DNA from: Mactra quadrangularis
Taxonomy: Eukaryota; Mollusca; Bivalvia; Venerida; Mactridae
Assembly: GCA_025267735.1 (NCBI GenBank)
Contig: CM046308.1
Span: forward strand, 37,127,267 to 37,191,266
Direction: 5' to 3'
DNA length: 64,000 nt
Shown here: in pieces, positions 12,401 through 20,078 of the stretch
Layout: each line of letters starts with the position of its first letter
Position numbering within the stretch: the first letter of the stretch is position 1
Position numbers and translations under genes: made by a program
The notes under the pieces: generated by a model
The model's input: only the letters and a program-made list of their open reading frames with translations
Database searches by the model: none
What the model was told of the DNA's origin: nothing

Positions 12401-14258
12401 CGAATGTCTTTTCCACTTTAAGGTATCACAAGTTTGGCGGATTAATTTCTGTATACTTTCCAAACTAAATTTTATGTTGATCAAATCCGGTTTTTAGTTA
12501 CCTCCCTTTTGTCCTTCTAAAAATGTTATAAAAGGGAGATAACATACCCTCATTTTTTTTTCAAACTAAATTTGAACATTTGGAAAGCTTCTTGTTCCTT
12601 TGCTTACCAATCGTTGCATTGTTGGACGGTATGACTGTATGACTGAAACACGTATTGAAGCGAAATCGGACATTGGCAAAATGGAGATTTAATTGTTTAT
12701 TGAATGTATGGCATGTCTCTTCCATCAATAGGCCGTGCCTATAATTATATTAAGTGATAGCTAATTGATGGATTCTATTATTTTCTCTATAGGTATGTGG
12801 AAGTCCTGACATTCCTCTAAATCTATTGAAGTCTGTAGCTACATATAAAGGTGTTGATGCTCTGGCACCACTTGTACAATGGTTCTGGGAGGTCATGGAA
12901 GAATTCTCTAATGCCGAGAGATCACTGTTCCTGAGATTTGTATGGGGTCGTACACGATTACCTCGTACCATTGCTGACTTTAGGGGTCGAGATTTTGTGC
13001 TACAGGTAAGGGACTCATGAATATTTTATGTAAATCAAATATTTGTAACCAATATTTTAAATAAGCTAGTGGACTTAATCCACAAATAGCCGCCCGGCTA
13101 GCTCTGTTCGTAGCACGAAAGTCTACTGATCGAGGGGTTGTTGGTTCAATTCACGGGCGGGGCATACTTTTGTGGAGCTTGGTCATGAAATTAATATGGC
13201 CATTCTCCCTCCTACCAATGATTTTTAATTATGTTGGGCAGTTGTCAGTCACTGACGATGTAAAGTTTTCAGATAATGAATTGAAAGGGTCATTTATGCC
13301 AGGTAATATTGACTGTTTTGAAGGGAAAAGTGCGGAATTTCAGGTCTTAGCATGATTTATGCTTCAGTTGTAAGAACAGCTTTCTTTTGATAAGTTTTAT
13401 CCTGAGTTTAATACTGTTTTTAGTGATTCTATAAGATATGACACATGCAATACAATTTCATAATATATTTGTTTATATATCTCATAATCTGTTTATGTGA
13501 TCAGTCCTAATGAATTTTAGCCACATCTACAACACCCTCTGTAAACAGATATCCTGTAGAGCGTTGTCGTACAGGCTCTCTACTTTCTCCATGGAAGGTC
13601 ACGTCGAGATGAACTTTGTGTCGACCAATCAATGCGTAGCTTTCATCTAGACGAAAACACTATTAAACACATTTGATTTCGTAATTTCTATTTTTAGACC
13701 AAGGCTTGCATGCTTATTTAACAGCAGTATAATTCACAGTCTGCGATTGGGCGGCCTATTTCAAATTGCGTGACATAGGCGATGTAAACAAGTCACGTAT
13801 CATAACAATTTCGTCATGAATATTATGATGAGAAAAGGTCACCTGAACGTGACCTTCGTTTGGAAAAGGCCAGATCTAAATTAGCAAGTATGCGAGCGGA
13901 AAATTTTAGATCGGGTTTTAATCAGATTGCATCTACAACAGACCATATGAGACAATATGATCATTGTTATATTGTTTATTTGCAGGTATTAGACAAGTAT
14001 CACCCACCAGATCATTTCCTACCAGAAAGTTATACTTGTTTCTTTTTGTTAAAGATGCCACGATATTCCTGTAAACTGGTTCTACAAGAAAAACTGAAAT
14101 ATGCCATACATTTCTGTAAATCTATCGATACCGACGATTACGCTCGCGTCGCCTTGACAGGAGAAGAAGAAATGACATCGGAAGGAACAGATGAATCTGA
14201 TGAAGTTCAATCGTTCAACTCTGACGGGGAAATGTCCGATTTAGAAAATAGTTTTTAA
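240..14258 (+). CDS. HERC2: HERC2 E3 ubiquitin-protein ligase, 3' portion (9 exons, 5' end outside window)
   Basis: Giant HECT-type E3 ligase; in known animals it ubiquitinates DNA-repair and centrosomal proteins. Coding exons: 240-475, 1038-1330, 1906-2131, 3698-3892, 6366-6500, 7907-8069, 9345-9450, 12793-13005, 13986-14258. All internal junctions are AG/GT with matching phases, giving 612 residues to the TAA at 14256-14258. Residues 1-110 belong to an RCC1-like beta-propeller ([32 protein letters not shown]). Next comes a conserved linker ([21 protein letters not shown]). From about residue 250 to the end is the HECT fold ([21 protein letters not shown]). The thioester Cys is in YTCFF, residue 540 (codon 14037-14039), 72 residues before the end, as I recall for vertebrate HERC2. 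An acidic tail follows. Vertebrate HERC2 is about 4,800 residues, so most of the gene lies upstream. Introns run 93 bp longer to several kb and are packed with repeats. Identification is by recognised family sequence, not a search. Confidence 0.96.
528..836 (+). mobile_element. tRNA-derived SINE, full length (family 1)
   Basis: tRNA-like head with A-box-like TGCTGAGTTGTTTATG and B box GGTTCGATTCC at 578-588, then a body shared with copies near 6.0, 13.1, 37.4, 52.6 and 59.1-59.7 kb (ATACTTT.ATGAAGCTTGGTCAT; GTTGTCAG.CA.TG). It ends in a GTTAAACACAACC tail and an A-rich stretch. In a HERC2 intron, sense orientation. Confidence 0.8.
1038..1330 (+). CDS. HERC2: HERC2 exon: end of RCC1-like domain and start of linker
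   Basis: Acceptor TCTTCAG ends at 1037; donor GTAAGT at 1331. It carries [15 protein letters not shown], the last propeller blade, then [19 protein letters not shown], a helical linker conserved in HERC2. It ends in phase 0. Confidence 0.95.
1331..1905. other. HERC2 intron; relic of a short foldback family at 1368-1440
   Basis: AT-rich intron. TTTCACTGAGTGAGCTCAG near 1382 and the following TTTTCACGAGTGGC match a foldback family also seen near 2405, 6960-7090 and 19460-19555. Nothing else is recognisable. Confidence 0.45.
1906..2131 (+). CDS. HERC2: HERC2 exon: linker leading into HECT domain
   Basis: Acceptor ATTTCAG ends at 1905; donor GTGAGT at 2132. It encodes [19 protein letters not shown] and [17 protein letters not shown], the most conserved block just upstream of HECT, and ends in WKVKFVG with a split Gly codon (phase 1). 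Confidence 0.96.
2544..3133. mobile_element. PIF/Harbinger-like element, 590 bp, TTA target duplication
   Basis: Terminal inverted repeats AGCCACCCATCCACACACAA (left) and AGCCCCCCATCCACACACAA (right end, reversed), one mismatch, flanked by TTA at 2541-2543 and 3134-3136. Subterminal ATATTG-rich palindromes follow. The interior retains a broken MADF/SANT-like coding segment. A 3-bp TTA duplication plus a MADF/Myb-type protein fits PIF/Harbinger. Confidence 0.72.
2771..2962 (+). pseudogene. MADF/SANT-like domain remnant inside the PIF/Harbinger-like element
   Basis: Conceptual translation gives [14 protein letters not shown] in one frame, then [20 protein letters not shown] in the next, so a frameshift divides it at about 2865. 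The pattern (LPxLWxxxxxDY..xxxKxxAxxxLxxKY) is that of the MADF domain, the DNA-binding partner protein of PIF/Harbinger elements. Stop codons and the frameshift make it non-functional. Confidence 0.6.
3134..3484. mobile_element. MITE of about 350 bp with TTAAAGGTAxTCATxCACAG ends
   Basis: Left end GAGGTATTAATTCACAGATT and right end AAATCTGTGGATGAGTACCT are inverted. It abuts the PIF/Harbinger-like element directly. Related copies lie near 8320-8690, 31880-32110 and 60500-60650. Confidence 0.6.
3698..3892 (+). CDS. HERC2: HERC2 exon: HECT N-lobe start; its 3' end seeds a 51-bp tandem repeat
   Basis: Acceptor ATTTCAG ends at 3697. It encodes [18 protein letters not shown] and [19 protein letters not shown], then MFKFFG. 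The last 40 bases plus 11 intronic bases are repeated in tandem downstream. The donor at 3893 (GTAAGT) is chosen because it restores phase with the 6366 exon, and because the second repeat unit carries an in-frame TAA at its AAA codon, which would end translation if the first donor were skipped. Confidence 0.93.
3853..4181 (+). repeat. 51-bp minisatellite spanning a HERC2 exon end and splice donor, block 1
   Basis: Units start at 3853, 3904, 3955, 4006, 4057, 4108 and 4159 (last cut by a transposon). Each unit is the last 40 bases of the HERC2 exon ([14 protein letters not shown]) plus GTAAGTTTAAG, so each has a consensus 5' splice site; six donors lie in this block. The unit is 17 codons, read as [17 protein letters not shown]. 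Unit 2 has AAA changed to TAA, an in-frame stop. Confidence 0.95.
4184..5420. mobile_element. Pogo/Tc1-type non-autonomous transposon, 1237 bp, TA target duplication
   Basis: Ends CAGTCCAACTTGTG and, reversed from the right, CAGTCCAACCTGTG, flanked by TA at 4182-4183 and 5421-5422. Removing it rejoins a repeat unit as CATCAAAA-TA-TGTTTAAA, matching the variant unit at 5449. GC-rich GGCCACCTG blocks lie at both ends. No transposase ORF is visible. TA duplication with CAGTC ends fits pogo/Tigger-like elements. Confidence 0.82.
4717..5288. repeat. Internal tandem duplication (286-bp period, two copies) in the pogo-like element
   Basis: CTAAATTCGTTCAACTGTGA starts at 4717 and 5003. The two copies differ at only a few positions over about 280 bases, so the duplication is recent relative to the other repeats here. 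Confidence 0.9.
5421..5873 (+). repeat. 51-bp donor-bearing minisatellite, block 2
   Basis: Continuation after the transposon: a partial unit from 5421, full units at 5449, 5500, 5551, 5602, 5653 and 5704, a 43-bp unit at 5755 lacking CATCAAAA, a diverged unit at 5798 and a decayed one at 5849. Ten further GGTAAGT donors. Full units stay in one open frame. Confidence 0.95.
5942..6085 (-). mobile_element. tRNA-SINE family 1 fragment, reverse
   Basis: Reverse complement reads GCCATTCTCTCTCCTTCCAC, then GTTGTCTGTCACTGATGG, then GTTACTGGTTTTCAGCC, the body and tail of the family 1 SINE. The tRNA head is missing. Confidence 0.6.
6224..6291 (+). pseudogene. Partial duplicate of the 6366 HERC2 exon, with its own splice acceptor
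   Basis: CTATTCTAG precedes a 68-base copy of the first half of the HECT exon ([20 protein letters not shown]). It breaks off after the CCATTATG position and has no donor. Of five differences from the true exon, four are synonymous third-position changes and one is Ile to Leu. If spliced in, the frame would run on to a stop soon after re-entering the true exon. Confidence 0.85.
6366..6500 (+). CDS. HERC2: HERC2 exon: HECT N-lobe ([14 protein letters not shown]...)
   Basis: Acceptor CTTTTAG ends at 6365; donor GTAAGT at 6501. It encodes [20 protein letters not shown] then [21 protein letters not shown] partial duplicate of its first 68 bases lies 142 bases upstream with its own acceptor. The downstream copy is the true exon: it runs through to a donor and keeps phase. 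Confidence 0.95.
6528..6765 (+). mobile_element. Short Pearl/Helentron-associated type element
   Basis: Starts with an ATACCCCCGCTTC palindrome (6528-6557), followed by a GTCCGTCCGTCCG microsatellite, and ends GCGGGGGTAT, a CACTAGTGAGC hairpin and TAGTT. Same architecture as 9550-11918 and 16059-19458 but without core repeats. Confidence 0.65.
6955..7090. repeat. Imperfect palindrome (short foldback family)
   Basis: TTATTTCACTTGTGAGCTAA near 6980 and TTAGCTCACTTGTGAAATAA near 7050 are inverted copies around an ATG-rich centre. Related palindromes lie near 1368, 2405 and 19460. Confidence 0.55.
7091..7906. other. HERC2 intron remainder
   Basis: AT-rich intron sequence. CAGTACCCGCCAAAAAGAC at 7151 looks like one end of a mariner-type MITE, but I could not find the matching end. 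No gene seen. Confidence 0.4.
7907..8069 (+). CDS. HERC2: HERC2 exon: HECT domain
   Basis: Acceptor TTTGCAG ends at 7906; donor GTAAGT at 8070. It encodes [20 protein letters not shown] and [10 protein letters not shown], ending with two bases of a split Arg codon. Confidence 0.95.
8320..8690. mobile_element. Second copy of the TTAAAGGTAxTC MITE
   Basis: TTAAAGGTACTCATTCACAG at the left, then a body that is the reverse complement of the 3134-3484 element (GGAAATAGTGTTTTGATAAT etc.). The right end is degraded (AAATCTGGGAACTCTG near 8660). Confidence 0.6.
8849..9308. mobile_element. Possible hAT-like MITE with ATCGAT-rich ends
   Basis: TAGAGCTATCATCGATTC at the left and GATGGCTCTA at the right are inverted (11 bp). 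Subterminal ATCGATAT and TGTATCGTTGATAT blocks recur at both ends. No clear target duplication. Confidence 0.35.
9345..9450 (+). CDS. HERC2: HERC2 exon: HECT domain
   Basis: Acceptor CTTTTAG ends at 9344; donor GTAACT at 9451. It encodes [19 protein letters not shown] and [16 protein letters not shown], the segment leading to the CGSPDIPL block in the next exon. Phase 0 at its end. Confidence 0.95.
9597..9670 (+). repeat. (GGTT)n microsatellite
   Basis: About 18 GGTT units with one TTTG interruption near 9637, just inside the 5' palindrome of the element. Confidence 0.95.
9895..10615 (+). repeat. Core tandem repeats with CAAAATGGCCGACTTGCGGC
   Basis: About five diverging units of roughly 120-170 bases. 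Each has TTTGCACAGGCGTTTACA (or a variant), then AATTCAAAATGGCNGACT and a GCCATCTTGA half, which form a short inverted repeat. Confidence 0.8.
10655..11155 (-). pseudogene. LINE 3' end: C-terminal Cys/His motif of a non-LTR retrotransposon ORF plus 3' UTR
   Basis: The reverse-strand frame at 10878-11150 reads [17 protein letters not shown], then [17 protein letters not shown]: the GHT.LTHSYLL / CxxC / H....C pattern found at the C terminus of many non-LTR retrotransposon polymerases. The 3' UTR holds two tandem copies (10655-10790, 10795-10870) of a tail with CGxCGyrATATGACCTTTTT. That tail also occurs as tail-only insertions at 49815 and 54588. 5'-truncated. Confidence 0.75.
11156..12792. 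other. HERC2 intron remainder
   Basis: To 11918 it is the end of the Helentron-type element, with one more decayed core repeat near 11350. Beyond that it is AT-rich intron with no recognisable gene; a GGGAGATAAC / GTTACCTCCCTTTT pair (12495-12545) forms a small inverted repeat. Confidence 0.4.
12793..13005 (+). CDS. HERC2: HERC2 exon: HECT domain, WFWEVM...FVWGRTRLP
   Basis: Acceptor TCTATAG ends at 12792; donor GTAAGG at 13006. It encodes [29 protein letters not shown] and [17 protein letters not shown], classic HECT motifs before the C-lobe. It is 71 codons, phase 0 at both ends. Confidence 0.97.
13090..13265 (+). mobile_element. tRNA-SINE family 1, 3'-truncated
   Basis: GCCGCCCGGCTAGCTCTGTT (A-box region), GGTTCAATTCACGGGC (B box), then the GGAGCTTGGTCATG body and GTTGTCAGTCACTGACG. 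The tail is missing. Confidence 0.8.
13533..13929. mobile_element. 397-bp element with exact 9-bp target duplication (copy 1, in last HERC2 intron)
   Basis: Flanked by CATCTACAA at 13524-13532 and 13930-13938. Ends CACCCTCTGTAAAC and, reversed, CAATCTGATTAAAACCC. It holds AAGGTCAC-CTGAAC-GTGACCTT (about 13836-13857), an inverted pair of nuclear-receptor-like half sites. Two more copies at 43288-43654 and, inverted, 57804-58201. A 9-bp duplication with short ends suggests Mutator-like; no transposase is seen. Confidence 0.8.
13986..14258 (+). CDS. HERC2: HERC2 terminal exon: HECT C-lobe, catalytic Cys and acidic tail
   Basis: Acceptor ATTTGCAG ends at 13985, only 47 bases after the target duplication of a 397-bp mobile element. 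It encodes [20 protein letters not shown] with the catalytic Cys codon at 14037-14039, then [19 protein letters not shown] and an acidic, Ser-rich tail ending ENSF and TAA. The reading frame stays open upstream into the mobile element, but that sequence is intronic. Confidence 0.97.
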   Translation, partial: VLDKYHPPDHFLPESYTCFFLLKMPRYSCKLVLQEKLKYAIHFCKSIDTDDYARVALTGEEEMTSEGTDESDEVQSFNSDGEMSDLENSF

Positions 14259-14865
14259 TTGGAATAAGAATAATGTTGACTTTGTAGTTAAACTATTTTG
14301 AATTTCTTGCTGAAAATATTAAGACTTTATGACTTTACAGTTCGGTATATTAGTGTTTAAAATACATTGGAATTAATTGTGCTGAAAAAGCTTTGGACTT
14401 TTTTAATTGAATTATTTTGGATTTACACATTAAAAGTCCACTATTAGGTGTAAGATCATCAATTTTTTTATTTTTACAGCTGGACAGTTTGGTAGACTTT
14501 TTTTACTCAAATTTAGCATTTGGGACTTAAAAATTCTTATTATTGCATGATTTTGCAACAATCATAGTGGTCATAATAGTGAAACTTTTCTGTAGCTTGA
14601 AATATTTTGGCACTTTCTTGTTATTGAATAATTTGTACAATTCTTAAGTCTTACAGCTAAAGATAGCTTGAAATATGTTGGTTTATAGTTTTTATATATT
14701 TGGAATTTTGCATGAAATACATTGGACTTTTAATTTGTTTGGACTTATGAACGAAAAAATATTTAGGACTTTCTTGGTTAGAATTATTTATAGAATTTTG
14801 TAATGTTGTAGTTTTTATGACATTCCTTATAAGGCTATCCTTAATAAAGTGTTTGCAGTTTGTCT
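14259..14865 (+). other. HERC2: Putative HERC2 3' UTR
   Basis: AT-rich, non-coding sequence following the stop codon. The end is set by the first AATAAA with GT-rich sequence after it; the true transcript may use another site. Confidence 0.5.
14843..14848 (+). terminator. Candidate poly(A) signal AATAAA of HERC2
   Basis: First AATAAA after the HERC2 stop, about 585 bases downstream, followed by a GTGTTTGCAGTTTGT-like GT-rich stretch. An ATTAAA near 14429 is a weaker alternative. Confidence 0.45.
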
Positions 14866-15884
14866 ATCAAGAACTTTTAGAGTGAGTAGTTTGTTTTTTC
14901 TTTTATGAAATCTAACAACACATTGATTGATTGGTAATCATTTTAGTGCAACACTTTTCATGTGCAAGTATACTCTATCACGAGAGCAATTTTTTCTCGA
15001 CTTAACGGATTGCCCTTAAAAATGTGAGTTGCAGGCGTTCTGTCATTCTTGCTTCCAGAGGCTATCTAGATTCTCGATCTATCAAGAATCTTGATAACCT
15101 CTGGGTACGAGAATGTTGTTCTGTGGGTTGGTTGTGAAACTACAAATACTTTTTTAAGGTTGACCTAAGGTAGTTAGTGGCTATTTCAGAATTGTTGATA
15201 ATATTATTTTTGCTAGGTGTTTTTTTTTGCTATTGTAATTGCATGTAAATGCTTGGAGTTACATTCTTATATTTAATTGTTTACAGTGGCTAATTTGCAT
15301 TGATATATATTTAGTTTTATATTTGATAAAATATTGTGCCATCCATTAATATCTTTACACTTTTGTAAATGTTTGATTTGTTTTTAAACTTAATTCAAAT
15401 TCTTAAGAAATTACAAACATCTTTAGATACATGTACATGTATAACAACTACAGCTGTATAAAGTATCATTTATCCACTTTTCAAATTTTAGGATTTATTA
15501 CAATTATAAGAATGTGTAAATACATCCGAAATGAAATTTAATTGTATTAATGAAAAAAAACCAGCTTTTTTACAAGTGTATCGGTATTTTCTGATGGCAC
15601 TGTATTTCTTACTGAAAATTGACATTGAGAAAGTTTTATATAACTTGATCACAGTGAAGATTGTTCACAGTTTTATTGTGACAAATTTTGATCTTTGTTT
15701 TAAGATGTTAGCTATAGTGTTTTTGGCTGAAAGCTGAAAATGTTGTACATTTATTTAACTTATTTTTGCTGTAAAAATGTAGATCATAAGTAATTACTTT
15801 ATTTGATAAAAATATACAATGAAAATATAAAATCTCATATTTTCATTGTAGTGAAAAAATAACTTCCAAATATTCTGGGGTTTT
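14866..15884. other. Intergenic, with a 20-bp-stem hairpin at 15055-15105
   Basis: No gene seen. CCAGAGGCTATCTAGATTCT and, after a 10-base loop, AGAATCTTGATAACCTCTGG pair at 18 of 20 positions. Confidence 0.5.
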
Positions 15885-16018
15885 TTATGCTTTTCTCTGT
15901 AAGTTTTTTAAAGAAATGCTTTTTTCAAATATAATTTGACATCATTTTAGATGAGAAATGATGCCACGTTATATTTGAGAAAAACATGTCTTCAAACAAA
16001 CAGAGAAAAGCATGAAAG
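15885..16018. repeat. Long imperfect hairpin, about 60-bp arms
   Basis: TATGCTTTTCTCTGTAAG...CAAATATAA...GACATCATTT pairs with AAATGATGCCACGTTATATT...CAAACAGAGAAAAGCAT around a small TAGATGAG loop. It sits immediately upstream of the 3.4-kb Helentron-type element. Confidence 0.75.
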
Positions 16019-16058
16019 AAACAGAATATGTGTTGACTTTGGTGTAAGATTGATTTTT

Positions 16059-19000
16059 ATACGCCCGTTTTGAAAAAACGGTCGTATTATGTTATGCTGT
16101 TGTCCGTCTGTCCGTCTGTCCGTCTGTCCGTCCGTGGACAATTGCTTGTCCGGATGATAACTCAAGAAAGGATGAACCTAGGTTCCTCAAATTTTATGTG
16201 TTGATAGCCCTTGGGTGGAGGAGGTTCCCTATTGATTTTGAGACCCCAGGGTTAAAGGTCAAGGTCACTGGGACTTAAAATAGGTAAAACTTGTCCGGAC
16301 AATATCTGAACCACCAATGTACCTAAGTTCACCAAATTTAATGTAAGAGTAGCCCATGTGTCAAAGATGTTCCCTATCGGTTTTGGGGCCCCTGCGTCAA
16401 AGGTCAAGGTCACAGAGGCATCATATGGGAAAAAAACTTGTCCTGACAATAACTTAACAACCAATCTACCTAGGATCACCAAATTTTATGTGAGAGAAGC
16501 CCATGTGTCAAGGATGTTCCCAATCGATTTTGGGGCCCCTGGGTCAAAGGTCAAGGTCACAGGGACATCAAATTGAAAAACCTTGTCCGGACCATAACTC
16601 AACAACGCCTGTACCTAGGTTCACCAAATTTTATGTAAGAGTAGCCCATGTGTCAAAGATGCGCCCTATAGGTTTATGGGGCCCCAGGTTCAAAGGTCAA
16701 GGTCACAGGGGCATTATATGGAAAAACTTTGTCCGGACAATAAATGAAACACCAATGTACCTAGGTTCACCAAATTTCATGTGAGAGTAGCCCATGTGTC
16801 AAGGATATGCACTATTGATTTTGGGGCCCCTGGGTCAAAGGTCAAGGTCACAGTGGCATCAAATTGAAAAACATTGTCCGGGTAATAACTCACTAATGAC
16901 TGTACCTAGGTTCACCAAATTTCATGTGAGAGTAGCCCATGTGTCAAGGATGTACCTTATCAGTTTTGGGAAAACAGGGTTAAATTTAAATCTTAAACCA
17001 GAAGATATCAAATTACCAAGCTGTGACTTCAAATGTTCTATCAATATGTTTATAAAGTCAAAATGGCAAACAATGAAACACTTGTCCAGACAATAACTGA
17101 ACCACCAATGTACCTAGGTTCTCCAAATTTTATGTGAGGGTAGCCCTTGGGTATAGGTTATGCCCTATTGGTTTTGGGGCTCCTGGGTCAAAGGTCAAGG
17201 TCACAGGGGCATCATATTGAAAAACCTTGTTTGGACAATAACTCATCAACGACTGTACCTGAGTTCACAAAATTTTATGTGAATGTAGCCCTTGTGTCAA
17301 GGATGTTCCCAATAGGTTTCTGGGCCCCTGGGTCAAAGGTCAAGGTCACAAAGACATCATATGGAAAAACCTTGTCCAGACAATAACTGAACCACCAATG
17401 TACCTAGGTTAACTAAATTTTATGTGAGAGTAGCCCATGTGTCAAAGTTATGCCCTATTGGTTTTGGGGCCCCTGGGTCAAAGGTCAAGGTCACAGGGGC
17501 ATCATATTGAAAAACATTGTCCGGGTAATAACTCACTAATGACTGCACCTGAGTTCACCAAATTTCATGTGAGAGTAGCCCATGTGTCAAGGATGTGTCT
17601 TATCAGTTTTAGGGAAACAGGGTCAAGTTTAAACCTTCAACCAGAAGATATCAAATTACCAAGCAGTGACTTCAAATGTTCTATCAATATGTTAATAAAG
17701 TCAAAATGGCAAACAATGAAACACTTGTCCAGACAATTACTGAACCACCAATGTACCTAGGTTCATCAAATTCTATGTCAGGGTAGCCCTTGTGTCAAGG
17801 ATATGCCCTATTGGTTTTGGGGCTCCTGGGTCAAAGGTCAAGGTCACAGGGGCATCATATTGAAAAACCTTGTTTGGACAATTACTCATCAACGACTGTA
17901 CCTAGGTTCACAAAAGTTTATGTGAATGTAGCCCTTGTGTCAAGGATGTTCCCAATAGGTTTTTGGGCCCCAGACCCAAAGGTCAAGGTCACAGAGGCAT
18001 CATATGGAAAAACCTTGTCCAGACAATAACTGAACAACCAATGTACCTAGGTTCACTAAATTTTACGTGAGAGTAGCGGAAGTGTCAAGGTTATGCTCTA
18101 TTGGTTTTGGGGCCCCTGGGTCAAAGGTCAAGGTCACAGGGGCATCATATTGAAAAACATTGTCCGGGTAATTACTCAACAATGACTGTACCTAGGTTCA
18201 CCAAATTTCATGTGAGAGTAGCCCATGTGTCAAGGATGTGCCTTATCAGTTTTTGGGAAACAGGGTCAAGTTTAAACCTTCAACCAGAAGATATCAAATT
18301 ACCAAGCAGTGACTTCAAATGTTCTATCAATATGTTAATAAAGTCAAAATGGCAAACAATGAAACACTTGTCCAGACAATAACTGAACAACCAATGTACC
18401 TAGGTTCACTAAATTTTATGTGATAGTAGCCCATGTGTCATGGTTATGTCCTATTGGTTTTGGGGCCCCTGGGTCAAAGGTCAAGGTCACAGGGGCATCA
18501 TATTGAAAAACATTGTCCGTGTAGTAAATCAACAATGACTGCACCTAAGTTCACCAAATTTCATGTGAGAGTTGCCCATGTGTCAAGAATGTTCCCTATT
18601 GGTTTTGGGGCCCCTAGGTCAAGTTTAAACCATCATCCAGAAGATATCAAATTACCAAGCAGTGACTTCAAATGTTCAATCAATATGTTAACAAAGTCAA
18701 AATGGCAAACCATGGAAATAATGCTATATTTAATAAGTAACATGAATTTAGTTCACCAAATTTTATGTGAGGGTAGCCCATGTGTCAAGGATGTTCCCAA
18801 TTGGTTTTGGGTCAAAACTGGGTCAAAGATTGAGGTCACAGGGGCATCATGTGGACAATCCTTGTCCAGACAATAACTTAATATGTAATGTGTTGATAGC
18901 TCTTTGGTATTGGATGTTCTCTTTTGATTTGGAGACCCCAGGGTCAAAAGTCAAGGTCACAGGGACTTAATTCATATTGAAACATTTTCGGGACAGTAAC

Positions 19001-19458
19001 TCAATAATGATTGTACCTACATTGTAGGTTTTCCAAATTTTATTTAAGGGGAGCCTTAATGTCTAGCATATGCCCCTTTGGTTTTAGGTCCCTGGGTTAA
19101 AGGTCAAAGTCACAAGAAAAATCATGAGGAAAAACCTTGTCCAACAACCAACTTTACCTAAGATCACCAAATTTTATGTATCAATACTCTTTGGGTCAAG
19201 GGCGAGAACTTTTGGTTCTGAGGCCCCAGGGTCAAGATCACTGGAAGTTTGTATGGGAAAACTTTGTGTCGGTGATAACTCAACCATGGCTGTACCTAGG
19301 TTCTCAAAATCTTTGCTTTGGATAGCCCTCCAGTTAAGGATGGGACCTATTCTGAGATCCCAGGGTCATTGGTCAAGGTCACAGGGACTTCATATGAGAT
19401 AGAACACAGCATGGACTGCACACGGGCGTATAATGCCCCGCCCAGCGGAGCTCTTGTT
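16059..19458 (+). mobile_element. Pearl/Helentron-associated type element with higher-order core repeats, 3.4 kb
   Basis: Starts ATACGCCCGTTTT-GAA-AAAACGGTCGTAT (palindrome), then a (TCCG/TCTG)n microsatellite at 16102-16135. Core repeats of about 160 bases (CCTAGGTTCACCAAATTT, AGTAGCCCATGTGTCAAGGA, GGGTCAAAGGTCAAGGTCAC) run from 16150 to 19400. It ends GGGCGTATAATGCCC, a CCGCCCAGCGG hairpin and CTCTTGTT. The repeats keep long open frames in several phases, but these are products of repetition, not genes. Confidence 0.75.
16970..18715 (+). repeat. Higher-order repeat, about 640-bp period
   Basis: A distinctive segment (AGAAGATATCAAATTACCAA ... GTCAAAATGGCAAACAATG) interrupts the core repeats near 16995, 17645, 18285 and 18640. 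The first three spacings are about 640 bases, so four core units plus this segment duplicated as a block; the last copy follows after a shorter interval. Confidence 0.75.
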
Positions 19459-19459
19459 A

Positions 19460-19555
19460 TTTTAACTTATGCGCTCAGAAAATGATATTTCACTTGTGGC
19501 TAAGTCACTCTTGAAAATATTTTTTCTGAGCTCACTCTATGAAATAAAAATCAAT
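19460..19555. repeat. Foldback palindrome next to the Helentron-type element
   Basis: ATTTTAACTTATGCGCTCAG and CTGAGCTCACTCTATGAAAT are inverted copies around CACTTGTGGCTAAGTCACTC. Same family as 1368, 2405 and 6955. Confidence 0.6.
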
Positions 19556-19700
19556 CTGATTGACAAAAGCGCTACAAGGAACCCACCGCCAGAGTACTCA
19601 CATCATCTTTTTCACATGGCTTAAAAGTTTTACTGCAGAAAACCCCCAAAACTTGTGTTCCAAATACAGTATTTTAATCAATGTTTTCTAAATTATCATA

Positions 19701-20078
19701 CACTGCCTACCAAAAGTTCCTTCACACATTCACGATTTTCATTGAACTAGATAGTAATTCAAAAAGACGTAAAAGCAGTTTATTGTTAAATGATTTCAAT
19801 TTTGCATTTTCTAATCAGTATATCTTTCCTATGAATATGAAATGACAAAAATATCTCAAACTTGATATCAGTTCATTGAGATACATTGACCATAGTTTTG
19901 AAGGCTGATAGATAACTCTAACTGCAACTCAAAAAATAAAATGTACCAATAGGAATTTCTTTTGAATTGCATGAAAAATGAATGAAATAAACAATCATAT
20001 GATAATTCTTCAAATTTGAAATTAGAAAGTATAGCAATCTAATTAATTGTACTGTGAAGAAACTTTTGGAGGGCAGTG
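19701..20078. mobile_element. Tc1/mariner-type MITE, 378 bp
   Basis: TIRs CACTGCCTACCAAAAGTT (left) and, reversed from the right, CACTGCCCTCCAAAAGTTTC, each followed by TTCACA and flanked by TA. No transposase frame. Confidence 0.85.

Noticed and set aside
13860..13985. Apparent start of a 132-codon ORF containing the last HERC2 exon
   Set aside because: The first 42 codons come from the 397-bp mobile element and intron; a clear acceptor at 13985 and the conserved [11 protein letters not shown] start show the exon begins at 13986.
16252..18970. Many 70-147 codon frames with recurring LGPLGQRSRSQGH
   Set aside because: They are the same 160-bp core repeat read over and over in one phase; typical of Pearl/Helentron-type core repeats, not genes.
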